Shown in pieces: positions 21,625-33,856 of a DNA stretch of 64,000 nucleotides. Where the stretch lies: positions 33,211,786 to 33,275,785 of the forward strand of contig NC_063176.1 in NCBI RefSeq assembly GCF_023159225.1, read 5' to 3'. Source of the DNA: Perognathus longimembris pacificus. Lineage: Eukaryota > Chordata > Mammalia > Rodentia > Heteromyidae. A program made the translations under genes and the position numbers. The notes beneath the pieces were generated by a model that did no database searches, was not told the DNA's origin, and saw only the letters and a program-made list of their open reading frames with translations. How positions within the stretch are numbered: position 1 is the stretch's first letter; every line of letters begins with the position of its first letter.

Positions 21625-21805
21625 GTGCCTAACCAGGAGCTTGATCTCAGGGTCTGGGTACTGTCACTGAGCTTTTGTGCTAGCACTTTCTCACTTGAGC
21701 CAAAACTCCATTTCCATTGTTTTGAATATAAGATCCTCATGGACTTTCTTGCACTGGCTGGCTTTAAACCACACATCCTCAAATCTTATCCTCCTGTGCC
21801 AGGTA
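21625..21805 (-). mobile_element. B1-type dimeric SINE, degenerate
   Basis: The right monomer appears first on the plus strand (GAGCTTGATCTCAGGGTCTG, CACTTGAGCC), followed by B1-like CTGGCTGGCTTTAAACCACA and CCTGTGCCAGG. Confidence 0.65.
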
Positions 21806-21884
21806 ATGAATGGCTCTTTTAAGGAGTTATTAAATTTTCACAAGAATGGTAAGAGTTAGGGACTAGCATATTTTAGCCCTTTTC

Positions 21885-21985
21885 CATTCTGTGGACCAGA
21901 CTAAGGAGGCACAAAGATGTTTACGAACTTGCCACAGATGACATAGCAAGTTGGTGGAAAACTTGGGCTGTAAATACACCAAGTT
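21885..21985 (-). mobile_element. MIR-type SINE relic
   Basis: ACTTGCCACAGATGACATAG, CAAGTTGGTGG and CTTGGGCTGTAAATACACC follow the MIR core order on the minus strand with heavy divergence. Confidence 0.45.
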
Positions 21986-22990
21986 TATTTTCAGAGACTA
22001 TGTAGTCTTACTCTTGTTTTCCATAAACATTTACACCAAATAATAATATTAATAAGACTAAGTATGATAAATAACTTCACATGTTCTTTTCAAGATTTCA
22101 TGGTAAAACCTTACATTTTTTTTCAATCTTTTATTATTTCAGTATTGCCTTTAAGATTTCCTCTCAGTTCCAGTATTTACAAAGTCTCTCACTACTGTGA
22201 GGAACATAGCAGACATTCTTCTTTGTATTTTGTATCATATTAGAAATATATTTTCTAGAAAACATAAAATTGAACCAAAATTATAAGGAAACAGAGATGG
22301 TAAGGCTGAAGTTCATGTATTTGCTACTTTCTTGGGAGAAAATGGATTTAGAGATTAATATGCATGAAAAACTGACATTTCAAAACTTGACTTAATTTTT
22401 AAATGTTTTCAGATGAATTGATCAAATGGTTAGAGGAATATCACAGCACAATTCTGTGCTAAGCTTCATTTCCATATAAAGCTTGGACTTTCTTGCTATA
22501 AAAATAAGAAAATCTTTTGACCCCTGACTTTATGTGCTCCACTTGCTTGAACTGCATTTTTATTTTCTCACAAATTAAAAACCATATCTTTCAGCTAAGA
22601 ATCCATTAAAGGAACAAATCTTCCTTGAAAGTGTTCTGAAACAAGCTTAGTTTTTATCCTCGTGTAATTTTATTTCCAAACAGAGCCAACTGGAGCATGT
22701 CAGAAACAGCTGATGAATAGATGAAGTAATGGCATCTTACATAACAAGATTAGCTCTCTCATTTGGAAGGATAAAGAGATGCAGCATACAAGCTGGTTAA
22801 TTTCACTATCAAAATACCTTGTTACTCATGCATGGCTATCTTTCTGGAAAACAGCTTGCCATCAGATGTTTGTATATTGGAAAGACATAAGTATAGGCAT
22901 ACACAGTAAATAACAAGAAGAGAAAAAGACCTAACTAGACACATAGGGCATAAGGCAGAAGAAGGAAGACACAACTTGTTTATGTAACAA
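21986..22990. other. Unique AT-rich stretch
   Basis: No supported gene or repeat over about 1 kb. Confidence 0.55.
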
Positions 22991-23006
22991 AGGAGTGTTA
23001 ATATGA

Positions 23007-23208
23007 TTTTTTTTTTGGCCCTTCCTGGGCCTTGGACTCAGGGCCTGAGCACTGTCCTTGGATTCTTTTTGCTCAAGGCTAGCACTCTGCCACTTGAGCC
23101 ACAGCACCACCTCTGGCCATTTTCTGTATATGTGGTGCTGAGGAATTGAACCCAGGGCTTCATGTATATGAGGTAATCACTCTTGCCACTAGGCCATATT
23201 CCCAGCTC
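23007..23208 (-). mobile_element. ID-like dimeric SINE with 16-base TSD
   Basis: A near-consensus copy read on the minus strand, with its poly-A as the T run at 23007-23017. TSDs AGGAGTGTTAATATGA (22991-23006) and AGGAGTGATAATATGA (23209-23224) differ at one base, which dates it as a relatively recent insertion. Confidence 0.92.
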
Positions 23209-23224
23209 AGGAGTGATAATATGA

Positions 23225-23805
23225 AAGTAAAATGATACTTGAGCTTTAAATTGCTTAGACAAATGATATGGAGCTGGAAGACTCTAATCTTGGTAATTCA
23301 GACTTCAAACCCTACAAGTAAGTAAAATACATGCATGCAAAATATATGGGAATGGTTCTGGAGATTTTTCATATGATGAGCCTTACTTAATTACTTTCAC
23401 TAATCACATGGCTTTAATCATAATTCTAAATTTATAAGGGTTATAAACACATGACCACCTTAGTGTTAATAAAGAAATAATCTAGAAAATGTAATGATCT
23501 AACAAAGTAGACCCCCTCCCCCCGCAACCAAAAGAAGATTAACCATGTAGTCAGTGGTACTATGATGTGTTATTGTGTATGAATGTAAAAATTACCTAAA
23601 AGGTGAAAACTAGAACTGTAATAATGACTCATTCCATATAATCTTTCTGGTTCATTATGTCAAGATATGGGCATTAACAAAATATTTTTTATTCCCCAAA
23701 TGTAGTAGTAACACGTTTCCAGCCAAAGGGGCAATTGAAGGAAGTTAAACACTGAAAAATTTATGCTTACTATGTTTTTGCCAACTTTGAGAATGTGAAG
23801 TGGGA
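23225..23805. other. Unique AT-rich stretch
   Basis: No supported gene or repeat. A C-rich run lies at about 23511-23523. Confidence 0.55.
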
Positions 23806-23995
23806 GCCAGGAGTGGTAGAACATGACTGTAATCCAGTTACTCAGGAGTCAGAGGAGGATCATAAGATCATCCCAGACAAAGTTAGGGAGACCCTCCCTC
23901 AGAAACAAAATACAAAAACAGATGGGCTCCACAGATAGAGAACTTGTATAGAACTTGCTTGGCAAGAATGAAGACCAGTTCAATTATTAGCACTG
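23806..23995 (+). mobile_element. B1 plus ID dimeric SINE
   Basis: The left half is B1-like (GACTGTAATCCAGTTACTCA, GGAGTCAGAGGAGGATCATA). The right half is a decayed ID monomer (ATAGAGAACTTGTATAGAAC, TTGCTTGGCAAG, TTCAATTATTAGCACTG), with an A-rich tail. Its right half differs from that of the other B1 dimers here, so it is a separate, older combination. Confidence 0.6.
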
Positions 23996-24057
23996 AATAA
24001 AAAATAAATAACAGTTTGAAAAAAAATTAACAACAACAATATAAATGAGACCTAGGG

Positions 24058-24180
24058 GAGGAAGGAAGGAAGGAAGGAAGGAAGGAAGGAAGGAAGGAAG
24101 GAAGGAAGGAAGGAAGGAAGGAAGGAAGGGAGGAAGGGAGGGAGGGAAGGGGGAGGGAGGGGGGAGGCAGGGAGGGAGGA
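24058..24180 (+). repeat. (GGAA)n microsatellite passing into a GGGA-rich tract
   Basis: About 18 nearly perfect GAAG units (24058-24131), then GGGA/GGGGA-rich purine sequence to 24180. ORFs on both strands through it are repeat artefacts. GGAA arrays can bind ETS-family factors in vitro, but no use is implied here. Confidence 0.95.
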
Positions 24181-26241
24181 AAGAAAAAAGGAATCAAACT
24201 GAACATAAACCATTGCATACATCCCCATATCCAACTATACTGCAGTGATTCTGGAAAAAATGTAAAACTTTCGAGGGGTACATGAGATATTAGACTAATG
24301 ATATGGAAGATTTATTTTAAAGAGAAAGATTAATTTCTTGAATTTCAAACTAAAGATGAATAGAAAGTAACAAAGCATCAAAAGAAAGCATATAACCATA
24401 AGAAAGGGCATATGCATATAGATATGTATATATAGTGTAGAAAAAGAGAATCTCAGATATACAGATGTCTGTGTCGGTCTATATATCATCCAGAGAACAA
24501 AAAATCTCATATTTATAAATATTTTCTGTCTTTTTTCATTTTTCCTTTGTGAACTAGAATGAGGAAAAAAATAGCAGATTCTTCAATTTTATTTATGTAT
24601 TCTTCCAGTCACAACTGAAAGGAAATTTATATTAGAGTCATTAATGTTGATTCTATTGTCTCATACACATCACCTACTTAATAAAGCATTCCAATCAGTC
24701 ACCCCAGTCTTTCTACTTTAGAAGTTTTCCTGAAAATGATTTTCTGTAACATCCTCTAGTTTTGTAATTATGCTTCCAAAATAAAAACACTTCTTTGGGT
24801 GAGGTCTGATTTCCAGAGATTCTCTATACAACTGAAACCTATGATGGTTTATTTCTCAATATTTACATGGAGAATGTCCCAATAATTATACATAGCCACA
24901 TATCTCAATCAAAACATGTGTTCCTTTGATTTGTAAACAACTGAGTCTATGATGAGATTTCGGAAAATTTTGAAATACCTGCTTCTCAGTGCTCTTGAGA
25001 TGCATATAATTGAAAAAAAATTAAATTCCCTTCAGATGTGATCTTTTCTAAAACTTACCTTGAATAGGTCATAATTTTACATGGGAAAGTAACTGAAAGG
25101 AGGGTTGGACAGTAGGTGGGGATGGAATTGACTTGCTCTAGATTTGATGCTCCATGGGAACAGAAAATAGAGCTACCTTTCTTTGTTGGTCCAACATTCA
25201 CTAGAATTATCAGTAAAAAATGAGGAGAGTAGGGAAAATAGGGGATTAGCTGTAAAAATTACTTAGACATAGGTTGTATTCCAGATTTTCATTTTAAGAT
25301 TTATGTAATCCTTTGTTCCCTTCTGCAACATGATTTTCTCTTTTCTGAGGGGACCCCCAATAATTCTCCAACTTGATATGAGTTTAATTGGATGATCCAT
25401 TTACATAGACATGCAAGGAACAGATTATTCCATAGAATATTTGTAATTAAGTACTTACTCTCTAATCATAGTTTCTTTTCCTGGGATTCCTTGGCTGGCT
25501 GTTTCTGCACTGTCTTGTATTTTTAAGTACAAAGTACCCTAAATTATTTATATATTGTTTTCCTTTATCAGTCACCTTCTGCTTTCACTTTTTTCTAGGC
25601 TCATATTAACCATCATGGACAGATTTAGTTTTGTTTCTTGATAATCTCTTAGCCTCTTCCTGGGTAAACCTCCAATGGTGTTTCCTTTGTACTCTTATTC
25701 AGAGTTGATAATGCTACTATGAAAAACTAGACTGGCAAGCTCTCCAGACACTGTATCTCACCTGGACTATCACTCTATCCTCTATAGTCCACAATTATCT
25801 ATTTTATCTATATCTTCTGCCATCTGTGGCAGCTGTCCCAACCCTTCCACAATTTCTTAGGTTCTCTCTAACACAGCCATACATTCTCAGCTAACCTATA
25901 CAGAGAAGATAAAGTGAGACAAAACGAGAACTTCTGTAACTTAGGGTTATCAGTTTCTGGACTATACCAACACCCCTCTGATCCTCTCAGCAACATCGCC
26001 TAAAGTGATTCCTCTCATTTATGTTAGGATTTGATTCTTTGCTTCTTCTGTTAGAAACACAGTTCCTAATTTTTTTCTTCTGTCCATTATGTTTTGTATA
26101 TCAGTCTGTCTAAAAAGGTCTTCTACTTTTAAACTTGATGTATTCTCTCCTGTCTGAAAAAAATAACATCTAGAAGCAAGAAAACAGAAGTGCACATGTT
26201 TAATTCCACAACTCCAAATAGACTAGCCCCCTTCTTATGAT
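24181..26241. other. Unique AT-rich stretch, about 2 kb
   Basis: No gene, RNA or clear repeat. The longest ORFs are short and low-complexity. Confidence 0.5.
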
Positions 26242-26249
26242 TCATGAAT

Positions 26250-26459
26250 TTTTTTTTTTTTTTTTTTGGCCAGTCCTGGGCCTTGGACTCAGGGCCTGAG
26301 CACTGTCCCTGGCTTCTTCCCGCTCAAGGCTAGCACTCTGCCACTTGAGCCACAGCGCCGCTTCTGGCTGTTTTCTGTATATGTGGTGCTGGGGAATCGA
26401 ACCTAGGGCCTCGTGTATCCGAGGCAGGCACTCTTGCCACTAGGCTATATCCCCAGCCC
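26250..26459 (-). mobile_element. ID-like dimeric SINE, young
   Basis: A full-length minus-strand copy with a 20-base T run (poly-A) and CpGs still present (CAGCGCCGC, GAATCGAACC). TSD TCATGAAT at 26242-26249 and 26460-26467. Retained CpGs and the long tail suggest a recent insertion. Confidence 0.92.
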
Positions 26460-26467
26460 TCATGAAT

Positions 26468-26810
26468 GTTTTATATGTATGTTTTATATGTTCAGAACAT
26501 CTTTTCTTCTTGTCCTCCTTCTTCTCTCACTTTCCCCTTTCCCCCTTTCTCCCACTATCTCCAAGGTAACCAATATCTTGGTTGCTTCTGTATCTAGAGA
26601 CCTCTTGCCAGCTACACCTTGCTTGAAGTCTCTGCAGTATTTAACAATATTGATTTCTTCTTCTTGTTGTATATAATCAATATTGTTAAATATATATACT
26701 TAATTTCATGCTCTAGAACAAAATTGAACAATAAAACATAACTCATATCATTGTGTACATTTAAAAACCAAGAATTTTATGAAAATATCATTAAAATATT
26801 AATAATCATG
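26468..26810. other. Unique stretch
   Basis: No gene supported. TAACAATATTGAT (about 26641) recurs inverted as ATCAATATTGTTA (about 26678), an imperfect hairpin. Confidence 0.45.
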
Positions 26811-27245
26811 TCTGGACACTGGTGGTTCACACCTAGCTACTCTGGAGGCTGAGATCTGAAGATCATGGTTTGAAGCCAGCATGAGAAAGTCCATGATATT
26901 GCTATCTCTAACCATCAACCAACAAACAAACCTAGAAGTGTAAATATGGCTTAAGTGTTAGAGCACTAGTCTTAAGAAAAAAATTTCAGGGACAGGCTGG
27001 GAATAAGGCCTAGTGGCAAGAGTGCTTGCCTCCTATACATGAAGCCCTGGGTTTGATTCCTCAGCGCCACATATATAGAAAACGGCCAGAAGTGGCGCTG
27101 TGGCTCAAGTGGCAGAGTGCTAGCCTTGAGCAAAAAGAAGCCAGGGACAGTGCACAGGCCCTGAGTTCAAGCCCCAGGACTGGCAAAAAAAAAAAAAAAT
27201 TCAGGGACAGCACCCAGGCCCTGGGTTCAATCCTTGAAGCCCAGC
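26811..27245 (+). mobile_element. B1-type dimeric SINE, interrupted by a younger SINE
   Basis: B1-like left half (CACTGGTGGTTCACACCTAG, CTCTGGAGGCTGAGATCTGA) and right monomer up to 26995. It resumes at about 27211 with CACCCAGGCCCTGGGTTCAA. The break is an ID-like SINE inserted at TTTCAGGGACAG. Confidence 0.8.
26996..27199 (+). mobile_element. ID-like dimeric SINE nested in an older SINE
   Basis: A near-consensus copy with an A tail (27185-27199). TSD AAATTTCAGGGACAG (26981-26995) against AAATTCAGGGACAG (to 27210). It inserted into the right monomer of the older B1 dimer, giving a relative age. Confidence 0.9.
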
Positions 27246-27469
27246 ATACATACAAAAACAAAAACCTGTGATTAAGATGAAATAATATGAGTAGCATTTG
27301 AGATATTTTATTTACTAATTGGAATATAGATATTAATCCTGTATAGGATTAAGACAAATAATGGTTCAAACACCATACACATAAGGGTTTCTCACAGAAG
27401 TCTAGAGTATGGGTTCTTGTTAGTAAGGAAAGCATTACTAACCACTATGTGCAACATGATATGAATAAG

Positions 27470-27838
27470 TTTTTTTATTGTTATTTTTAATGTACTATGT
27501 GAAATTTTTTATTTTTTCTTTTCTATGGTTTATCCCTGTTGTTACTGTATTTGATTTTTAGTACCCTAGGCATTGTATATACATTTATCTGATTTAGGGA
27601 AGGAAAGGGGAACATCAAAATAGTGAGACAAAGTATAAAGGGTGAACCAATGCAATAGCAATACTCATAAGAAAATATCTTGGAAATTAACTGTACACCG
27701 TGTTGGGGATTTGGGGAAGGGAAGATAGGAGAAAAGTGAGGGAGGGGGTAACAAGTATGACAGGAAATGTACTCAGTGACTTACCTATGTAAATGTAATC
27801 CATCTGTACATCATCTTGACAAAAAACTAAATTAATGT
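27470..27838 (+). mobile_element. LINE-1 3' UTR fragment
   Basis: Shared L1 3' UTR landmarks: TATCCCTGTTGTTACTG, TTATCTGATTTAGGGAAGG, GGAGGGGGTAACAAG and ATGTAAATGTAATCCATCTG, then ACATCATCTTGACAA. It matches the 3' part of the element at 37326-38431. The left edge is approximate. Confidence 0.75.
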
Positions 27839-27845
27839 AAAGAAA

Positions 27846-28299
27846 ACATCTTCAAAACAAGCAGAAAAAAATAAAGCTTCATTCTCTCTCTCAAAAATTA
27901 AAAAAAAGAGAGATAGAAGGAATTTAGGACTCGAAGCATGATGCAGGACTTCTTCCCCCCACCCACTTCTACTCAAATCTATTCACTGAAGCTCCTTTCC
28001 ACGGTGGATGGCTTGACTAAATTTATTTGCACCTGTTTGTTCACATCACTGAGCTGTGAATAATCACTAACTGCATCAGGAATGACATTGCAAGAAAGAA
28101 GTTTGTTGACTGAAGTGGTGCGTTAAGTGGGAAACTAATTCTTAAATTCAAACTTTCTACTTCCCCTTAATCGATTCTGACTATCCTTCTCCATAGGTGT
28201 TTAACTTCATTTCACTGACACTTGTTTATTGAGCATATTGTTTGTTTTTGATGCATTATGACTTGTGTCAACTTGAAGGATTTGCATACCATTTCCTTT
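27846..28299. other. Unique stretch
   Basis: No gene or repeat supported. Confidence 0.5.
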
Positions 28300-28695
28300 T
28301 TTTTTTTCCAAATTTTTATTATCAAACTGATGTACAGAGAGGTTACAGTTTCATACATTAGGCATTGGATACATTTCTTGTACTGTTTGTTACCTTGTCC
28401 CTCATACCCCCCTCCCACGTTCCACTTTCCCATTCCCCCCATGAGGTGTTCAGTTCACTTACACCAAACAGGTTTGTAAGTATTGCTTTTGTAGTTGTTT
28501 GTCTTTTTTTACCCTGTGTCTCTCAATTTTGGTATTCCCTTTCAATTTCCTAGTTCTAATACCAGTATACATGATTTCCAACATACTCAGATAAGATTAC
28601 AGAGATAGTGTAGGTAAAACCACAGGAAGGTGATACAAGAACATCATCAATAATAGAAGCTACAGATACAGATGGGACATTGAAAGTAGTTACAA

Positions 28696-28881
28696 CTGTG
28701 ATATAACAATCGTTTCCCTAACATGGAGTTCATTTCACTTAGCATCATTTTATGTGTTCATAAGTGTATAGCTATTGGGCTCTGACATCTGTGATATAAC
28801 AATCATTTCCATAACATGGAGTTCATTTCACCTAGCATCATCTTATGTGTTCATAAGGGTATAGCTATTGGGCTCTTGTGA
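28696..28881 (-). repeat. 93-base tandem duplication in the L1 3' UTR
   Basis: Units 28696-28788 and 28789 to about 28881 both start CTGTGATATAACAATC and run to TATAGCTATTGGGCTC, with a few differences. The related L1 at 42024-42120 has one unit, so this is a local duplication. Confidence 0.85.
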
Positions 28882-28910
28882 TCCTCTGCTATGACTTGCC
28901 TAAACCTGTA

Positions 28911-31900
28911 CTAATTATTCCCAATAAGGGAGACCATAGAGTCCATGTTTCTTTGGGTCTGGCTCACTTCACTTAGTATAACTTTTTCCAAGTCCTTCCA
29001 TTTCCTTACAAATGGGGTAATGTCATTCTTTCTGATAGAGGCATAAAATTCCATTGTGTATATGTACCACATTTTCCTGATCCATTCGTCTACTGAGGGG
29101 CATCTGGGTTGATTCCAGATTGTAGCTATGACCAATTGTGCTGCGATGAACATTGTTGTGCTGGTGGCCTTACTGTGATTTTGTTTGTGGGCTTTTGGAT
29201 AGATACCCAAAAGTGGGGCTGCTGGGTCATAGGGGAGTTCTATATTTAGCCTTCTGAGGAATCTCCATACTGCTTGCCAGACTGGCTGAACCAGTTTACA
29301 TTCCCACCAACAATGAAGTAGGGTTCCCTTTTGGCCACATCCCCTCCAACAACTGTTATTGTTAGTTTTCTTGATATAAGACATTCTTACTGGGGTGAGA
29401 TGGAATCTCAATGTTGTTTTGATTTGCATATCTTTTATGGCCAGTGATGTAGAGCATTTTTCATATGTCTCTTGGCCATTCTCATTTCCTCATCAGAGAA
29501 GTCTCTTTGTAAATCTTTAGCCCACTTGATGAGGGGGCTATTGGTTCTTTGTGGTTTTGTTTTGGAGGAAGGTAATATTTTTAGTTCTGCATATATTTTA
29601 AATATGAGGCCTTTGTCCATTGAATGGCCGTAAAGATCTTCTCCCAGTCTGTGGGCTTTCTGTTTATCTTGTGAGCTACGTCGTTTGCCTTGCAGAAGCT
29701 CTGCAGGTTGAGGCAGTGCCATTTGTCCAACCTTTCTTTGATTTGGAGCCTTTCTGGGTCTTTGTTAAGGAAGTTCCGTCCTGTGCCAAAGAGCCCAAGT
29801 GTTTCTACTACTCCTTCCTTTAGTGTTTACAGGGTGTCTGTTTTGATTTCAAGGTCTTTAATCCATTTGGAATTGATTTTGGTGCAGGGTGATATATAAG
29901 GATCTAGTTTTAGTTTGTTGCATGTGTTGAGCCAGTTTTGCCAGCACCATTTGTTAAAGAGGCTATCTTTCTTCCAAATTATTGTTTTAGCTCCTTTATC
30001 AAAGATTAAGTAGGTGTAGTTCTGTGACTTCATTTCTGCATCTTCAATTCTGTTCCGTTGGTCTTCAGGCCTGTTCTGGTGCCAATACCAAGCTGTTTTC
30101 ATTACTATAACTTTATAATACAGCTTGAAGTTGGGTATTGTAATTCCTCCAGCACTGTTCTTTCTGCTTAGGATTGTTGTTGCTATTCTAGGTCTTTTAT
30201 TGTTCCATATGAATTTCTGGATTGATTCCTCTATTTAATTAAAAAATGGTGTTGGGATATTAATGGGTATTGCATTGAATTTGTAGATTGCCTTTGGCAA
30301 TATTGCCATTTTGATTATATTTATCCTCCCAATCCAGGAGCATGGGAGGTTTTTCCATTTCCTTAGTTCTGACTTAATTTCGTTTTTCAAGCTTATAAAG
30401 TTCTCATCGTAGAGGTCTTTCACTTTTTTGGTTAAGGTTATTCCTAGGTATTTTATGTTTTGGGGGGCTATTGCAAAAGGAGTTACTTTCCTGATTTCAG
30501 CCTCGTTCTTTGGGTCGTTAGCATAGAGAAAGGCTGTTGATCATTTTTTTTTTGTTCTTTTTTTAATTTGTTTATTAATTGAACACAAGTTTTTTTACAA
30601 GGTGTTGTGCAAAAATGGTACAGTTACATAGTAGGGCAGTGAATACGTCTGGACCTTGGCTTTTCTTGGATGGGAGATCACTTATTGCGTTTCTATTTCA
30701 ATACTGGATATGGGTCTGTTTAGAAGGTTTAAATCTTCATGGTTAAGTTTGGGGATATGAATTTTTTCTAGGAAATCATCCATTTTTTTCCAAGTTCTCA
30801 AATTTGTTGGCATAAAGGCTTGCAAAAAAGTCCCTTATTATTTTCTGAATTTCGGTTATTTCTGTGGTGATGTTACCTGTTTCATCTCTTATCTTGTTTA
30901 TTTGAGTGTGCTGCCTTCCTTTTTTGGTCAGGTTTGCCAGGGGTCTGTCTATCTTGTTGATTTTTTCAAAGAACCAACTCTTTGTTTTGTTGATTCTTTC
31001 GATGGTTTTTTTTTTATCTCTAATTGATTTAATTCTGATTTGATTTTAATTATTTGCTTCCGTCTATTGATTGGGGTTTGGCTTGTTGTTCTCTTTCAAG
31101 GAAATTAAGGTGCTTCCTTAAATTATTGAGTTCCTGTTTCTCCAGTTTGTTGGCGTATGCCCTCAGAGATATAAATTTTCCTCTGAGTACTGCCTTTGCT
31201 GTGTCCCAAAGGATCTGGTACTTTGTGTCCTCATCTTGGTTGAATTCCATAAACATTTGAATTTCTGTTTTATTTTCTTCAATGACCCGCTGATGGTTCA
31301 GCAGTGTGTTCTTTAGTCTCCATGAATGGTAGGATTTTCTGTGGTGGCTGTTTGAGTTGAGCTCTAATTTTATTTTATTGTGGTCTGAGAGAATGCAGGG
31401 AATGGTTTTGATACTTCTGAATTTGTACAGATTTCCTTTGTGCCCTAAGATGTGATCTATTTTGGAGAATGTTCCATGTTCTGCGGAGAAGAATATGTAT
31501 TCCGTTGTTGCTGGGTGGAATATTCTGTAGATGTCGGTTACGTCTAGTTGGTCTATGCAATTTTTTAGTTCTGTGGTTTCTTTGTTCAGTTTTTCACGTG
31601 TTGATCTGTCCAGAGGTGATAGTGGAGTGTTAAGGTCCCCAACTGTCAATGTGTTTGTGTCTATGAGTGATTTTAGAGCCAGTAGTGTTTGTTTGTTGAA
31701 GTTGGGTGCTCCTGCATTTGGTGTGTAGATATTTAGAATGGTTATATATTCCTGTAGGAGAGATCCCTTTACTAGTATGTAATAACCTTCTTTGTCTCTT
31801 ACCTTTTTTAAGTTGAAGTCAAATTTGTCTGATACTAGGATTGCAACTCCAGCCTGCTTATGGGGGCCATTTGCTTGATAGATTTGATTCCAGCCTTTCA

Positions 31901-32072
31901 CTTTTAGAAGATGTTTACTTTTGTTGGATAGATGTGTCTCTTGGAGGCAGCAGAAAGATGGATCTTGATTTTTGATCCAACTTATGAGCCTATGTCGTTT
32001 GATTGGAAAATTAAATCCATTAATGTTTAGAGTTAGGATTGAGAGATGATCGTTTGTTCCTTTCATTATCAC
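28911..32072 (-). pseudogene. L1 ORF2 with intact-looking endonuclease and a lost reverse-transcriptase core
   Basis: From ATG 32072 the frame is open for 340 codons. It holds a complete endonuclease: LNINGFN, QETHL, NIYTPN, GDLNTP, KIDH and SDH keep all the usual catalytic positions (the Phe of GDFN is Leu). Frame breaks follow. The stretch from about SPGPDG to the residues before FLYAND is replaced at 30544-30648, removing the FADD active site. The C-terminal part (29429-28911) is open, with the zinc-knuckle-like CWRGC-x7-H-x4-C pattern, and ends in SLIGNN. Endonuclease activity is possible only in principle. Confidence 0.9.
30544..30648 (-). mobile_element. L1 3'-tail fragment inside ORF2 of element g
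   Basis: T-rich start, then TTGTTTATTAATTGAACACA, ACAAGGTGTTGTGCAAAAAT and GTTACATAGTAGGGCAGTGA: the extreme 3' end and A-tail of an L1 of the lineage of elements b, c, d and i. No TSD is visible, and about 0.8 kb of the host L1 (estimated from element d) is missing at the site. Confidence 0.85.
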
Positions 32073-32118
32073 TATTTTGTTTAAAGCTGTGTCTTCCCAT
32101 TTCTTGATCTGATGTTAA

Positions 32119-32615
32119 CTATTTAGGGTTCATTTCTCTGTCTGTATTGGGATCTTGATTATTTTCCCTGTGTAGTACATCTTTGAGGATTTTCTGTAAA
32201 GCTGGTTTGGTGGAGATATATTGTTTCAGTTTTTCCTTACTGTGGAAGACTTTTATTTCACCTTCGGCTATGAATGAGAGTTTGGCTGGGTACAATATTT
32301 TTGGTTGGTAGTTATTTTTATTTAGTGTTTGGTATACTTCATTCCAGGCTCTCCTTGCTTTTGTGGTCTCTGCTGAGAAGTCTGGGGTAATTCTGATTAC
32401 TTTTCCTTTATATGTGATTTTTTTCTTCTCCCTAAAAGCTTTAAGGATTCTTTCCTTGTACTCTACTGATCCTGTTTTCATCACAATGTGTATGTGGGAT
32501 GTCCTATTCTGGTCTGGTCAGTTTGGGGTTCTAAATGCTTCTTATATCTGTCCAAGCCTTTCCTTCTGGATATTTGGGAAGTTCTCAGCTAATATTCTGT
32601 TAACATATCATTCCT
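32119..32615 (-). pseudogene. L1 ORF1, C-terminal part only
   Basis: Codons 32484-32119 encode the basic C-terminal domain (VIRITPDFSAETTKARRAW), ending REMNPK just before the ORF2 spacer. RRM remnants extend to about 32615, where the element is 5'-truncated. It differs clearly from the ORF1 of elements a and c, supporting a separate lineage. Confidence 0.85.
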
Positions 32616-33843
32616 TAGGCTTAGTTAAAACTGAAAGGTTTTTGAAAAGGACAACAGGTTCTAATAAAACTAGAACAAAATGTAAATATTTGCTTTATAT
32701 TGATTGAATCTGAACTCAAGATCAGCACCTGCTCCCCAATACACTGGTTAATGTTAGCAATTGAAGTGACTACATTTTCCAGGCCACACATTAATGTTCA
32801 GGTTTTATCAAGATGACTTCATCTGTACTATTTTACTGATTTGTTTTTACTTTGAAGCTGAGATATTGGAGCCTATAATTCTTTCTTCTAATCATTTGCT
32901 TATTTAAAGAACTATTGCTGTTTTGAGTATTTAATAAAAAATAAAATATGAAAGCATCCATATTTATAGTCCCACCAGCCTAGAAATCCAGCTCATTAAA
33001 AAGTACCATAGTCATTTCTTATTTTTCTAGTTATTGCATAAAATAGTTTTTCCTTTGTTGCAATGAGATTTCAGAGTGGATTATTTCTGCATGTCTTAAT
33101 GAAATATCTCACATATTTTCATTTAGAAGAGATGACAATGCAGGAAATAATTTCTTCATAAATACACGAATATAATATTTTCTCTGATATCATGATTGGA
33201 CTTAAACCTATTATGGAAGGTATTTACATTTGTTATTATCTTTTATTACGAGCAACAGAGATCATGATAAGGAAATTGAAACAGTATCTATGTCTTACAA
33301 ATAAATATCTGACCTTTGGATGGCTGAAATCTAATTTATTAATAAATTGTATTGTATGGCTGTTTATTATGCTACATTTTTGTAGATAATTTTAGATAAC
33401 TGTAATTTCTATTACATATGAAAAACAAAACAACCAGCTATTTCCATAAATCATATATAGCAATGAGTTTTTATGCAAATCAAAAGGAACACACAACCAT
33501 TTTCTGTCTCACTTTTAATTTTTATTAAGAATTATCTTGGAATTCCATTATATGAAAATATTGGTACATGACAGAGGCCTTAGTAGGTAACAAAACATGA
33601 AAGCCATTTTTGATAGAGAATAGGGAAGAATGTCTTTTTGCAACACAAAGCAGAGAGAATCTAAAAATATCAGTTTAATTTTTAGATAAAAATTAAATAT
33701 ATCTTTGAGCAAAGCTAATATTTGGATGGTGATAATTATCTATTTAATTTAAATCTATTTTACTATGTTTATATGTATTATAAATTTATTAAGCATGTAC
33801 CACCTTCTACACTGAAGATAAATGATGCTCAACATGATGTACT
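32616..33843. other. Unique AT-rich stretch
   Basis: No gene or repeat supported over about 1.2 kb. Confidence 0.5.
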
Positions 33844-33856
33844 AAAGAAATGATAA

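Larger units (their letters stand above)
28300..32615 (-). mobile_element. LINE-1 'g', different 3'-UTR lineage, reverse-transcriptase core replaced
   Basis: Minus-strand order: C-terminal part of ORF1 (about 32615-32119), 46-base spacer, ORF2 (32072-28911), 3' UTR (28910 to about 28300, with a G-rich tract on the minus strand at 28405-28440). ORF2 is well preserved on both sides of a 105-base foreign piece (30544-30648) that takes the place of about 0.8 kb. The 3' UTR matches element m (41624) but not a, c or d, so it is a separate lineage. I could not find a convincing TSD. Confidence 0.9.

Noticed and set aside
24027..24248. ORFs encoding FLPS or GRKE repeats
   Set aside because: They are translations of the GGAA microsatellite.
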